64,000 bases of DNA from an uncultured Clostridia bacterium (GCA_934756675.1 CAKVLG010000007.1:1-64000), one strand, 5' to 3'; numbered from the stretch's first letter, positions 8,801-16,352 are shown. Notes: generated from the letters alone by a model not told the origin. Made by a program: numbers and translations.

Positions 8801-10013
8801 TTCTTATATACTTGTAAAAATCTTGTCTAGAACATTTACTACTCATTTCTTTTTTCTCTGAATAGTAATTTGACCCTTTAATATATTTTACATAATTGTT
8901 TATTTTAGAATCCGACAATTTAAAAATTTCGTTATATTTATCTGGATAAAATCTTCTAACAATGTCTTTAAGTGATCTTAATTGTTTTTTATGCAATTCA
9001 TATTTGTTTTTCATCGCAGTACAAAAATACAAATTTTCGCCTAACACTTTCTTAAAAGTTATTCTGTTAAAAATTTGTTTTGCACATGCTATAATAGCAC
9101 CAGCCTGCTCATTTACACTGGTAACATCTGTAATAAATTGTTCGTAGGTTTCATCTTGAGTATCAAATCCATCAATTTTAAAATCAATATCAATTTCACT
9201 TTCTTTGCTAGAAAATATTGATTTTGCATTAACAACTCCACCACTTATCGCTTTTAATAAAGAAACTTGATTTTGATTGCCACACCCAAAAATATTTTTA
9301 AACTCATCAACTAGCGTTCCAATCTTAATATGTTCCTTTGACAATCTCGCATCTAATTCCTTTAACTGTTCTTTTTGACTTGCATTTAAGCTATTTGTTT
9401 CTGATAATGACAAAAATTGAAAATCACTCACATCTTCATCGCCAACAATTGCATTTTGTAACTTTTCAAACAAAACATCTAAGCCTTCAGCATTGATATT
9501 TTGCACGTTAAACGATTCCGAAAGAAAATTTCCACGATGCTTCAACATATTGTGAATTGTTAAATATAAAAATCTTATATCTTCGGCAGGTTTCAATGTA
9601 CAATCATTTCTTAAATGATATATAGTAGGATATTTTTTAAAGAATTTTTTATCATTAAAATCTTCATCAAAAAATAATGAATTGCGGGAAAATATTCCTG
9701 CAGTTTGTTTATCATCTTCCCAAAGCGCACTCACTTTTAATCTTTGAAAGAAATTAGGGTCAACTTTATTAATTTCCTTTTCAAACAAGCTTCTTAATAG
9801 CATTATTCTTTCTTTTTGTCGTTGGACACCGCGTCTTGCACACCTTTTTGCCCGACGAACCTTCGCAGTTTGCGCTTCATCGAACAATACTACACCCCAC
9901 AAATCATGTCCATTTTTATTTATGACATTATAGTCTGTGTCGGTTGCACAAAAACCAACACTTGAAGTTCCTATATCAAGCCCAATATAATATTTCCCAC
10001 AATTTTCCATCAA
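5802..10013 (-). CDS. cas9: CRISPR-associated endonuclease Cas9 (type II-A)
   Basis: About 1403 residues, the large size typical of II-A. Domains: RuvC-I YYIGLDIGTSSVG with the catalytic Asp at 13; Arg-rich bridge helix (RRAKRCARRGVQRQKERI) at about 53-70; long helical REC lobe; RuvC-II IFVEVTREE near 790; HNH YDIDHIFPQS with its His near 878 and Asn in the following helix; RuvC-III HHAKDAYLN near 1030; then the PAM-interacting C-terminus. All four nuclease residues are present, so both cleavage sites should work. The frame opens TTG-ATG at 10013/10010; GGAG at 10022-10025 lies 8 bases from TTG and 11 from ATG, so the first residue is uncertain by one. The ribosome-site region overlaps the -35 box of the divergent tracrRNA promoter. 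Confidence 0.98.
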   Translation of the reverse strand: MMENCGKYYIGLDIGTSSVGFCATDTDYNVINKNGHDLWGVVLFDEAQTAKVRRAKRCARRGVQRQKERIMLLRSLFEKEINKVDPNFFQRLKVSALWEDDKQTAGIFSRNSLFFDEDFNDKKFFKKYPTIYHLRNDCTLKPAEDIRFLYLTIHNMLKHRGNFLSESFNVQNINAEGLDVLFEKLQNAIVGDEDVSDFQFLSLSETNSLNASQKEQLKELDARLSKEHIKIGTLVDEFKNIFGCGNQNQVSLLKAISGGVVNAKSIFSSKESEIDIDFKIDGFDTQDETYEQFITDVTSVNEQAGAIIACAKQIFNRITFKKVLGENLYFCTAMKNKYELHKKQLRSLKDIVRRFYPDKYNEIFKLSDSKINNYVKYIKGSNYYSEKKEMSSKCSRQDFYKYIRNILQENNDTLENESVKSIIQAIEEDNFLPKLRTSANSVIPYQINKNELEKILENAKDKYPFLTEKDEDNLTIAEKIVSIFEFRIPYFVGPLSKKNSKNAWIVKKLDEKILPWNIKEVVDYDKCEEEFIKRMQNNCSYLSGEPVLPKCSLLYSEYMVLQELNNLQVNGQRLSKEVKGKLFDFIKEKGTIKFSEVKSFLTQNGYFPPDEKITISGLNEDKFTTNLNIYKNFNRILDGQIEKYRQQVEEIIFHATIVNDKTRLEKWLKKNYSDILNDAQIKEIKGLKLSDWGKFSRKFLDGILGVDSKTGEARTIIQILKEEPLNLMEILVKFEFDALNVKKEDKEKIYYDDIEQLYCSPAVKRGTWQSVKIIEEIQKIIGYKPEKIFVEVTREEDKNAKGKTTDSRKKSIEKCYKDIKDKIIFDADVDKLKKELSGKDSLDSKKLYLYFTQLGKCMYTGEPINFDSINGNDYDIDHIFPQSVIKDDSLDNLVLVKRSVNIDKSNNTISPSIQAKMKSYWEYLKSKKLISNEKYTRLLRTGELSEKEKKDFVARQMVITNQSAKAVLDLLKMVYGEHNVVYSKAKYVSMFRNCEFEFEKDANIEDFDFGKDLKQSLIKCRDMNDLHHAKDAYLNIFVGNVFDEKYSKRFYLKDQFKYGFNINNAFIKDVPGVLEKEKHLLIIEKTMCSNTPHVGFLAREKTGQFYKETIWGTVKHQKDYSSLEEIKTIKQNDKWDGGNISLKSLTNPLSQTEKYGHFSDGKYSYFSVIEYECKERKNIQIIAIPYLYAKDIKNQEELRSLIEKLAGVSDFNIIVNKLKVGTIMKIGSGCFTIAKNNGNTIGLHNFNQLYLSTILNDYFKKLSKTIKIIKDKKEPVVEGETIVVAQNRFGEKSLLTKIENLKLYKELVKHLNKAIYKEVSIGKIGKKLKNTYNIFENLSIIKQVETLAGLLDIINGVNGGDLTNVGERKSSGVLSFSKRLSNTPVSIINYSPTGYYKKELRLV

Positions 10014-10017
10014 ACAC

Positions 10018-10046
10018 TTGACTCCTTTTATCTTTTCATATATATT
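10018..10046 (+). promoter_or_regulatory. tracrRNA promoter
   Basis: TTGACT (10018-10023), exactly 17 bases, TATATT (10041-10046). The expected start, about 10052, falls right at the anti-repeat. The -35 box lies in the cas9 5' untranslated region, so polymerase or RNA at one promoter may interfere with the other. Confidence 0.8.
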
Positions 10047-10051
10047 TTAAG

Positions 10052-10143
10052 TAGAATTACATAACAAAGTTCAAATAAATGTAATCTATCCGCCCTTTTT
10101 CAGGGTTAACCAACTGCGATCACTTCAGGAGTTGGTTTTTTTT
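10052..10143 (+). ncRNA. tracrRNA
   Basis: From the predicted start the RNA opens TAGAATTACATAAC, complementary to the first half of the minus-strand CRISPR repeat; after a 4-base bulge (AAAG) pairing resumes with TTCAAA, the normal bulged repeat:anti-repeat duplex. Then come a short CCCT/AGGG hairpin (10093-10105) and a terminal stem CCAACT/AGTTGG (10110-10135) followed by eight T (10136-10143), a factor-independent terminator. The RNA would be about 90 nt, similar to the processed tracrRNA of other II-A systems. It lies divergent from cas9. Confidence 0.93.
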
Positions 10144-10296
10144 ATTTGATTTTATTATATCTAAAAAAATTAAAATACACAATAAAATAAAAGAATTCTT
10201 CCGGTTTCGACTTTATTCGAGCTTTTACGCGCAAAACCTAATATTGATACAAAATTAATATTTTGAGTTCCTATATCTTTGTGACAGTTTGTGTCC

Positions 10297-10324
10297 TTGA
10301 CATTTTTTACTATTTTGATAAAAT
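10297..10324 (+). promoter_or_regulatory. Sigma-A-type promoter for the metalloprotease gene
   Basis: TTGACA (10297-10302), 16 bases, TAAAAT (10319-10324); the gene starts at 10343 after an AGGA ribosome site. The roughly 150 bp between the tracrRNA terminator and this promoter shows nothing I can name. Confidence 0.65.
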
Positions 10325-10342
10325 AACATGTAGGAAATTAAT

Positions 10343-11296
10343 ATGAAAAATTTTGATAAAATTGTAGTTTTACAAGATACAGAGCTTATTGGTGTGGTTG
10401 CCGTGCTTGCGGGTTCACCATTTTTTAAAATTCGCAACACCAAAAAATATGTGGACGATATTTTCGCATATTTTAAAGATTATAAGAATCATGCCGCAGT
10501 GAAACAATATAAGGTGCTAGAAGAAAAATATGCATTTAATTATGATAAACCTATATGTCTGGTTCTAGATTTTAAAGATGATAAAAAGTGTAGCGACACA
10601 TTATGTGGTTATGTCGGCCACAATGCAATACAAGAATATTCAAGATTTTATAATGAGCTTTTAAACTTTAAAGAAGTATCAAACTTCGAGAACTTTTATA
10701 ATTTACATCTAAAAGATTATTCGCTTGCAATAGAAAGTTTTGAAAAAAACACACCAATAAACAGATGTATACAATTTTTAAAAGAAATTACAAACGAACC
10801 ATTGAATAAAAATTGTTTTATAAACTTAATGTTTGCAGTTACTAGCGCAAATTATGGCTGGCAAACTAGCAAAAATTGCTATTGCAACATAAGACCATAC
10901 AAAACAACAAATACAAAAGATTTTCCATCTTTTTCTGTAGATAAGATTTATGTAGAAACATTAATCGTGCATGAGTTTGGTCATTCCATAATTAACCCCA
11001 TAACAGAAAAACTTAAAGCCGCAATAGAAAAACTAGACAATGACAAATTTAATTCTTGTTTCTCGCATAACCCATATGGGCAAGATAAATTGACTGTAAT
11101 AAACGAAAATATTATACGAGCAATAGAATGTTTGTATGTCGAGAAATATTTTGCTAAAAGCGACTTTGAAAACATAATATCTGCCTACACTAGCGAGGGT
11201 TTTGTTGCGATCATCGATTTGATCAATGTCATGAAAAGCAATTGCTCAAAACGTATTTCGTGTTATTTTAAATTGTTGTTAAATTGCTTTGCATAA
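10343..11296 (+). CDS. Putative zinc metalloprotease, DUF4932-like
   Basis: 317 residues with no clear signal peptide. The segment LIVHEFGHSIINP near 207-219 carries the HExxH zincin motif, and a downstream NENIIRAIECLYVE near 249 supplies a plausible third ligand Glu. The layout (variable N-terminal half, HEFxH about two thirds in, INE-IIRA helix after) resembles DUF4932 proteins, often seen in Bacteroidota and Clostridia. Expected to be a cytoplasmic peptidase with unknown substrate. It sits alone between the CRISPR locus and a radical SAM cluster, with its own promoter and terminator. The family name is from memory of the pattern; the metalloprotease motif itself is plain. Confidence 0.65.
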   Translation: MKNFDKIVVLQDTELIGVVAVLAGSPFFKIRNTKKYVDDIFAYFKDYKNHAAVKQYKVLEEKYAFNYDKPICLVLDFKDDKKCSDTLCGYVGHNAIQEYSRFYNELLNFKEVSNFENFYNLHLKDYSLAIESFEKNTPINRCIQFLKEITNEPLNKNCFINLMFAVTSANYGWQTSKNCYCNIRPYKTTNTKDFPSFSVDKIYVETLIVHEFGHSIINPITEKLKAAIEKLDNDKFNSCFSHNPYGQDKLTVINENIIRAIECLYVEKYFAKSDFENIISAYTSEGFVAIIDLINVMKSNCSKRISCYFKLLLNCFA

Positions 11297-11316
11297 AGCT
11301 ATAAACGCGCTATAAA

Positions 11317-11344
11317 AAAGACTAGAGAGTTCTAGTCTTTTTAT
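11317..11344. terminator. Bidirectional factor-independent terminator
   Basis: AAAGACTAGA (11317-11326) pairs perfectly with TCTAGTCTTT (11331-11340) around a 4-base loop, with T or A runs on both sides. It serves the metalloprotease gene and the convergent radical SAM gene. Confidence 0.85.
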
Positions 11345-11373
11345 TTTCACTATTCGAAAGACAATTTATATGT

Positions 11374-12318
11374 CTACTTTTTAAACAAATCAAATAGGTC
11401 TAGGCCGCGGTCGTGATACGTGTTTGTTAGTTTGCCAGAAGGCAAAAGCTTTATTGAATATATGGCGTGGTTTTTCTCATCGTCGGAATCTTTGTGAATT
11501 TCTGTTTTTTTCATAATCACTTGCTGACCATAAACTCGCGTTGATGTGTACGCTGAGCTAAATTGTTTTGGGTCAAGTTCAATGCGATTACCGCTTTTTT
11601 CCACCTTTTCTATTATCGCGTTTAGCTGCGCGTCACTAAGTAAGTGTGACTTTGTGAAGCTTGCGACATCTGCGACTGTTTCGTGCTCTTTTGTATAAGA
11701 TATTGGGAACATCCTTATTTGGTCAACAACACCAACATAGTATTTTATATATTCAAGTGCTTTCTCGCCGCTATCTATCACTTCTTTCATCAAAACGACG
11801 CTAAGCCACAATTGTTTGCCATTTTTATGCAAAATATCTCTTATTTGTTTTAGCTCTTCCCTACTTAAAGTTTTTATACGCATTAGGTCGTCATTTACTT
11901 TTGTGTCAAAGTGATGAATAGAAATATTGACAGCGGTTATTGGCGACTCTGCAAGCTTTTGCACAAAACTAATATCATGAAGCATTACGCCATTTGTTAT
12001 TATAGTTATCTCTTGAAGTTTGTTCGTATAGTTTCTAAGTTCGTTTAAAATTGGAAATAAGTTTTTTGAGATCGTAGGCTCGCCACCAAGCAAAACAACA
12101 TTTTTAACATTTAGTTTGTTAACGGCAATATCGATTTTTTGATGCAGGTTTTCGATTATGTGTTCTTTCCTAAGTTTTCCGAGCCTTGCAACACAAAATG
12201 GACATTGACCATTGCAAGCATCTGTCATTTTAATGTGCAATCTTGTGCTTTTCCCGATAAGAAAATTTGTGTCGCCAATCTTAATATCTTCGTATTTGCT
12301 CGCATCGATATTATTCAT
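11374..12318 (-). CDS. Radical SAM enzyme, unassigned substrate
   Basis: 314 residues. The iron-sulfur motif CNGQCPFC (CxxxCxxC) is near residue 35 and the SAM-binding LLGGEP near 76-81, followed by the usual partial TIM-barrel strands (ITIITNG, VNISIHHF). No extra cysteine cluster at the C-terminus, so no SPASM or MoaA-like second cluster. Start has GGGGGA 4-8 bases upstream. It is downstream of, and probably co-transcribed with, a nucleotide-kinase-like gene, with 11 bases between them. A nucleotide or nucleoside is therefore a plausible substrate, but I infer this only from the neighbours. It is not a recognisable viperin, though a radical SAM plus kinase pair recalls viperin/CMPK2. Confidence 0.75.
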   Translation of the reverse strand: MNNIDASKYEDIKIGDTNFLIGKSTRLHIKMTDACNGQCPFCVARLGKLRKEHIIENLHQKIDIAVNKLNVKNVVLLGGEPTISKNLFPILNELRNYTNKLQEITIITNGVMLHDISFVQKLAESPITAVNISIHHFDTKVNDDLMRIKTLSREELKQIRDILHKNGKQLWLSVVLMKEVIDSGEKALEYIKYYVGVVDQIRMFPISYTKEHETVADVASFTKSHLLSDAQLNAIIEKVEKSGNRIELDPKQFSSAYTSTRVYGQQVIMKKTEIHKDSDDEKNHAIYSIKLLPSGKLTNTYHDRGLDLFDLFKK

Positions 12319-12329
12319 AAATCCCCCAA

Positions 12330-13073
12330 TTATATGTTTTCACTAGTTTCAATATTGCCATTAAGAGCAATTGCCTTGCATTCGTCTTGAACTTGTTGCA
12401 TTGATTTGTTAAACGTGTCGACCAGGTGCAAGTTTTTATATTGTTTTAGAGCATTATATGTATACAAGTATTTTTCTTGAAGTTCAAAAGCAGTTTTATC
12501 GTAATCGGAAACAATTTCACGATTGAATATTCTTTTGTAATGCTCGTCTTTATTACTAACATATAAAAAAATTAAATCGGCATTTGGATTATTTTTTAAA
12601 AAATATTCAACAGAATTAACAATCAAACCTCTATCGTTTTGATTCATAATTTTTGTAACAAACTCCACGCATCTATCGATTGTTAAAATGCCGCTTGCAG
12701 CCAAGCCATTGACAGCTGTTGTTTTGCCCGTGCCGTCCGCGCCTTCGATGTATGTATTAGTCTTTATAACCGAGCCAGACAAAATGTTTGCTTGCGTGTA
12801 TATTAGATTTTTTGTTACATCTAAAAAGTCTTTATTAACAAAAATATTAGACTTTTCTGGGATAAAATATAGTTCCACAATGCCGCCAACATTTTGGATA
12901 GAAAAATACTCGCCAGTTTTGCTATCTTTCCAAAGTTCGCTTAATATTTTGTAGTTTTTGCCATGATACGCCACTTCATTTTCGGCATTGCTGATAAATA
13001 TTTTGTCTGACAAAAATCTATCTTTTAAGTTTTTCTTCATGCATATATATTTTTTAAATTTTACTTTTTCCAT
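12330..13073 (-). CDS. P-loop nucleotide-kinase-like protein (thymidylate kinase fold)
   Basis: 247 residues. The first 100 form an unassigned beta-rich region (NVGGIVELYFIP). Then a Walker A, EGADGTGKTT near 112-121, with the extended G-x-D/N-G-x-GK-TT form of dNMP kinases, followed by the DRCVEFVT helix and the FLYVS strand. The usual lid arginines appear in KRIFNREIV. A (deoxy)nucleoside monophosphate or related kinase activity is likely. There is no ribosome site before the ATG; TATAAT ends 6 bases upstream, so the message is probably leaderless. An internal in-frame ATG 11 codons later also lacks an RBS. It is the first gene of the leftward arm of a divergent cluster. Confidence 0.65.
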   Translation of the reverse strand: MEKVKFKKYICMKKNLKDRFLSDKIFISNAENEVAYHGKNYKILSELWKDSKTGEYFSIQNVGGIVELYFIPEKSNIFVNKDFLDVTKNLIYTQANILSGSVIKTNTYIEGADGTGKTTAVNGLAASGILTIDRCVEFVTKIMNQNDRGLIVNSVEYFLKNNPNADLIFLYVSNKDEHYKRIFNREIVSDYDKTAFELQEKYLYTYNALKQYKNLHLVDTFNKSMQQVQDECKAIALNGNIETSENI

Positions 13074-13079
13074 ACGGAT

Positions 13080-13108
13080 ATTATATCACAATGTTGATTT
13101 TTGTGCAA
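13080..13108 (-). promoter_or_regulatory. Promoter of the leftward arm, leaderless
   Basis: Minus strand: TTGCAC (13108-13103), 17 bases, TATAAT (13085-13080), then 6 bases to the ATG at 13073. Transcription should start at or next to the ATG. Confidence 0.65.
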
Positions 13109-13145
13109 TAACATTTATTTTTTACATTTTTAGTAATATTTAGGG

Positions 13146-13173
13146 TTGCAAGTTGGCAAAAATATGTTATACT
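13146..13173 (+). promoter_or_regulatory. Promoter of the rightward arm, leaderless
   Basis: TTGCAA (13146-13151), 16 bases, TATACT (13168-13173), then 7 bases to the ATG at 13181, with no Shine-Dalgarno sequence. It mirrors the leftward promoter 40 bp away. Confidence 0.65.
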
Positions 13174-13180
13174 TGGGTGT

Positions 13181-13960
13181 ATGAAACTCTCGCAAAAAAA
13201 TATTAATGAACTTATAGAAAAGTTTATCGATATGAAAAATTATAAATCAAGAAAAGATGTTCTTGGTGTCTTTTTTTATGGCAGTTCTTTGTATGGCAAA
13301 AACACAGATGGTTCAGACATTGACATGCATATTATTGTTAAAAGCAAAAATGACGTTCGCGGTAACATGATGTTTGGCGGCGTACGTATGGAATATTTTG
13401 AACGCCCATACAAAAAAATTATTGAGCAAATGAAGTACGAAAAATCTACGAACCAAACAGTCATTCTTTCGATGCTGGGCTATGGGAAAATCATATACGA
13501 AAAACATGGCACGCTCACAAAATTGCAAAACAAAGTAAAAAAATACTACCATGGCTACGAGCCAAAGCCATTAATTTCTAAACAAAAAGCGTTATATGAT
13601 TTCTATAAAATTTACCTTAACATCAACCGCCTAGAAAAATTAAGCGAAAGTGGCGACAGTGTTTTTGATTTTATGTATTTCATGTTCTTGAATAACATTA
13701 AAAAGGTCTATGAAAAATACAAAGGTCTAAGCACAGATATTTCGCAATATAAACTCAAACGTTTTTATCTAAACAATGCCGAGCAAGTCAATACTTTTAA
13801 AACAATACCAGATGAAGAGTTTATCTCATTATTCTTAGCATGCGTTGAGCAACGAACTCCGCAAGCTAAAGTAACAGCTATTCGCAAATTATTTAACCAT
13901 TGCACGCGCGACTTTGACTTTGATTTTGCAAGTGAAAATATTTTATTAGAGAGGAAATAG
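13181..13960 (+). CDS. Nucleotidyltransferase-domain protein
   Basis: 259 residues. The N-terminal domain has the Pol-beta superfamily signature: FFYGSSLYGKNTDGSDIDMHI near 30-50, i.e. hG[GS] followed by a DxD metal pair, with a further acidic strand at VRMEYFE. The C-terminal half is helical. These minimal enzymes transfer a nucleotide monophosphate to a protein, antibiotic or small molecule. First gene of the rightward arm; only one base separates its stop from the next ATG. Its pairing with a radical SAM enzyme and a Nudix hydrolase suggests a small-molecule pathway rather than a toxin-antitoxin pair, since no HEPN partner is present. Confidence 0.75.
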   Translation: MKLSQKNINELIEKFIDMKNYKSRKDVLGVFFYGSSLYGKNTDGSDIDMHIIVKSKNDVRGNMMFGGVRMEYFERPYKKIIEQMKYEKSTNQTVILSMLGYGKIIYEKHGTLTKLQNKVKKYYHGYEPKPLISKQKALYDFYKIYLNINRLEKLSESGDSVFDFMYFMFLNNIKKVYEKYKGLSTDISQYKLKRFYLNNAEQVNTFKTIPDEEFISLFLACVEQRTPQAKVTAIRKLFNHCTRDFDFDFASENILLERK

Positions 13961-13961
13961 T

Positions 13962-14801
13962 ATGAAAAAAATTCCACGCGGTGAATATAGAATTTCAATA
14001 ACAACTGGTTGCAATATGAAATGTGTGTATTGCCACAACGAAGGTCAATCGAGCTTCGCAACACTCTCGCTTGATGATATTGATTTGCTCCTAAAAAACT
14101 CTTATGACCTTGGGCTCACGTCTGTCCGATTGACTGGTGGCGAGCCGCTCATCGTCCCTCAAATAAAAGAAATGTGCGAGCTTATTAAAAACAAATACGG
14201 GCTTAAACTTGGCATCAACACAAACCTTATTAAAATTGATGTATTGCAAGAATTGCTCGATAAAAATTTGGTAGATAGAATTGTTGTTGGGCTTGACTAT
14301 TTTGACGGTAAAATATCTAAAAACTCACCTGTAGGTAAATCTTCTAGCGAGATTAAACATAACATTTTAAAGCTTAAAAAATACCCAGTTAAAGTTGCTG
14401 TCGACATGGTATATAACAAGCAAAACAGAGATGATATTGAAAAGATGTTTGAGTTTTGTTTGGCAAACAAAATAGAAATAAAAGTTCTTGAAGACATATT
14501 TAGTAAAGACGAAATTTACCACAACGAATTTATGGACTTTATGCACTATCTTGCCCACAAACACGACATTGAGCTAATCACAAATAAAGAAGAGTTTGAC
14601 CAATATCGCGGCATTAAAAATGGCGAAAGAGTTGCATCGTTTTTCAATTCTTTGTGTTACGAAAACAAGTGCGATTTGTGCAAAAATATGCACCTTAGGG
14701 TTTCGGCAAGTGGCATGCTTCATTGGTGTGCAATCAACGATGACGGCATAAACTTTAAAGAAAACGACACAAGAGAAAGCATTTTAAAAATATTAGATTA
14801 A
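13962..14801 (+). CDS. MoaA-like radical SAM enzyme with a second cysteine cluster
   Basis: 279 residues. The first cluster, CNMKCVYC, is near residue 18 (CxxxCxxC); LTGGEPL near 59 is the SAM-contact motif. At the C-terminus, CYENKCDLCKNMHLRVS followed by HWC about 13 residues later is arranged like the second [4Fe-4S] site of MoaA (CxxC...C), which binds the purine of GTP. No molybdopterin genes are near and the protein is shorter than MoaA, so a different nucleotide substrate is likely. RBS GAGAGGAAA lies in the end of the preceding gene. Part of an operon with the nucleotidyltransferase and Nudix genes. Confidence 0.75.
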   Translation: MKKIPRGEYRISITTGCNMKCVYCHNEGQSSFATLSLDDIDLLLKNSYDLGLTSVRLTGGEPLIVPQIKEMCELIKNKYGLKLGINTNLIKIDVLQELLDKNLVDRIVVGLDYFDGKISKNSPVGKSSSEIKHNILKLKKYPVKVAVDMVYNKQNRDDIEKMFEFCLANKIEIKVLEDIFSKDEIYHNEFMDFMHYLAHKHDIELITNKEEFDQYRGIKNGERVASFFNSLCYENKCDLCKNMHLRVSASGMLHWCAINDDGINFKENDTRESILKILD

Positions 14802-14809
14802 GGATAAAC

Positions 14810-15283
14810 ATGGATATATCAATTAACGACAATGATTTTAATTTTAAGGTAAAGACTGTTGGCTTGCTAACAAGCGGCAACAAAATCTTGCTTGTTCAAA
14901 TGAACGATAACGGGTTCTATTGCATTCCCGGTGGCCACGTAAAAGTTGACGAATCGGTGCAAGATGCTTGTATTCGCGAAATTGAAGAAGAAGTCAACGT
15001 TAAAGTTAAAATTCAAAAAAAATTATGCGTAATCGAAAACTTTTTTAAAAGTAGGAACAAAAAAATTCATGAACTAACATTTTATTATCTCGTTGCCCCA
15101 ATAAATGAACATGAACTTCAAACAAAGGACTTTGCTGGGGTTGATGACGGAAATGTTAAACTTTCTTTTAAGTGGTTTGATATTGATAAACTTGAAGATG
15201 TCGATTTTAGACCACAAGTCATAAAAGACAAAATCATAGCTCGCAATTTTGATTTTGAATTTATTACATTTAATCAACTATAA
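14810..15283 (+). CDS. Nudix hydrolase
   Basis: 157 residues. The Nudix box is complete: GG at about 43, then E five residues on, and REIEEEV (GX5EX7REUXEE) at 60-67, giving Mg-dependent hydrolysis of a nucleoside diphosphate linked to another group. Eight bases separate it from the radical SAM stop, with AAGGA in the gap. It is the last gene of the rightward arm and is followed at once by a bidirectional terminator. In this cluster it could cleave or proofread a modified nucleotide. Substrate cannot be read from the sequence. Confidence 0.85.
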   Translation: MDISINDNDFNFKVKTVGLLTSGNKILLVQMNDNGFYCIPGGHVKVDESVQDACIREIEEEVNVKVKIQKKLCVIENFFKSRNKKIHELTFYYLVAPINEHELQTKDFAGVDDGNVKLSFKWFDIDKLEDVDFRPQVIKDKIIARNFDFEFITFNQL

Positions 15284-15287
15284 AAAA

Positions 15288-15311
15288 TGCTGCCGTTTGG
15301 CAGCACTTTTT
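15288..15311. terminator. Bidirectional factor-independent terminator
   Basis: TGCTGCC (15288-15294) and GGCAGCA (15299-15305) around GTTT, flanked by A6 and T6. Shared by the Nudix gene and the convergent transporter, whose stop codon touches it. Confidence 0.9.
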
Positions 15312-16306
15312 TATATATGATATGGTAAAAACAAACCAAATAAATATCCAACCGCAATACCAATAGTAAGAAGCGATAAGATGATTAGAATGTTCTTTTT
15401 TACATTTTTATTGTTCTTAAAAAGCACTATCATACCAACGCCAGCACCACTTACAAGCCCGCCAAGGCAAGATGCAAACGAGATAACGCCCTTAAGATAC
15501 ATCTCTGTTAAAACAACGCTACTAGCACAGTTTGGGATAAGTCCAATAGCCGCGCACACAAGTGGCTCGTACCACTTTCCGCTGCCAACAAGGTTAGACA
15601 AAAATTCTTCGCCACCAGCAACATTTATTGTTACAGAAATTAAGATATTTGCAACAGCAAGCCAAGCAAAAATTATTGCTGCATGCTTAAAAGCTTCGAA
15701 AAATATTTCACCAATGACACTTTTGCTAGCCTTGTTTTCTTCCCCATCTATTATGTGTTTGTGGTGCAATGCGTTATGCTCACAGTTTGCACAATCAGCA
15801 AGTTTGTCGCAAGTTTCATCATGGTTGCAGTTTTCATGTTTCGTTGTGTTTTCTTTGTTATTATGACTGTGAACAATATGCTCTGTATGCGTAAAATTAT
15901 CACTAGCTAGCGATTGCTTTCTGAATATTAAATCAATAGTAAAACCAATAATAATCGCCAAAACCGCTTTTATTCCAACTAACAATAATAACGATAAAAT
16001 GCTACCTGGTTGCGAAATTAAAACGACTAACGCTTCATCACTTGTTGCAATAAACACTGCAAAAAGCGTACCAATTGTAATCATTCTTTTTGAATATAAA
16101 TCACTCATCACAGCCGAAAACCCGCATTGTGGAATTATCCCAAGCCCCGTGCCCCAAAGTGGACCTAATTTTTTGCTTGATGACACAAATTTTTCGAACT
16201 TTATTGCATCTTTATGTTCCAAAAATTCGATTAGCAAATATACCAAAAATAAAATTGGCAAAGCATAAAACGAATCCAAGAGTGCATCTAAAACAACTTC
16301 GAGCAT
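15311..16306 (-). CDS. ArsP_2-type transporter (putative manganese or heavy-metal permease)
   Basis: 331 residues from the ATG at 16306, which has GGAGG 5 bases upstream; a longer frame from TTG overlaps the promoter and is rejected. About eight to ten hydrophobic segments fall in two halves, each with a conserved small-residue turn: GIIPQCGFSA in the first and GLIPNCASSV in the second, the inverted pair characteristic of PF11449 'putative manganese transporter' proteins. The central loop (about 150-200) is very rich in His, Cys and Asp, e.g. HSHNNKENTTKHENCNH, and probably binds the metal. Efflux of Mn2+ or a similar cation is likely. It has its own promoter. Confidence 0.8.
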   Translation of the reverse strand: MLEVVLDALLDSFYALPILFLVYLLIEFLEHKDAIKFEKFVSSSKKLGPLWGTGLGIIPQCGFSAVMSDLYSKRMITIGTLFAVFIATSDEALVVLISQPGSILSLLLLVGIKAVLAIIIGFTIDLIFRKQSLASDNFTHTEHIVHSHNNKENTTKHENCNHDETCDKLADCANCEHNALHHKHIIDGEENKASKSVIGEIFFEAFKHAAIIFAWLAVANILISVTINVAGGEEFLSNLVGSGKWYEPLVCAAIGLIPNCASSVVLTEMYLKGVISFASCLGGLVSGAGVGMIVLFKNNKNVKKNILIILSLLTIGIAVGYLFGLFLPYHI

Positions 16307-16323
16307 ATATCCTCCATGCGTGT

Positions 16324-16352
16324 AGTATAATCGCAAAACAAACTTTCGTCAA
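16324..16352 (-). promoter_or_regulatory. Promoter of the ArsP_2-type transporter gene
   Basis: Minus strand: TTGACG (16352-16347), 17 bases, TATACT (16329-16324), then about 18 bases to the ATG including the GGAGG. Confidence 0.75.

Noticed and set aside
11341..11373. Third cassette end near TTTTCACTATTCGAAAGAC
   Set aside because: It lacks the GTTTCAA part of the core, the adjoining terminator is intact, and no opposite end could be found.
12337..12353. A 17-base match (TTTTCACTAGTTTCAAT) to the right end of the 46927 cassette
   Set aside because: It encodes the last residues of the kinase-like gene in frame, has no second end or split terminator nearby, and the rest of the end repeat is missing. 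Probably chance in AT-rich DNA, though worth a search.
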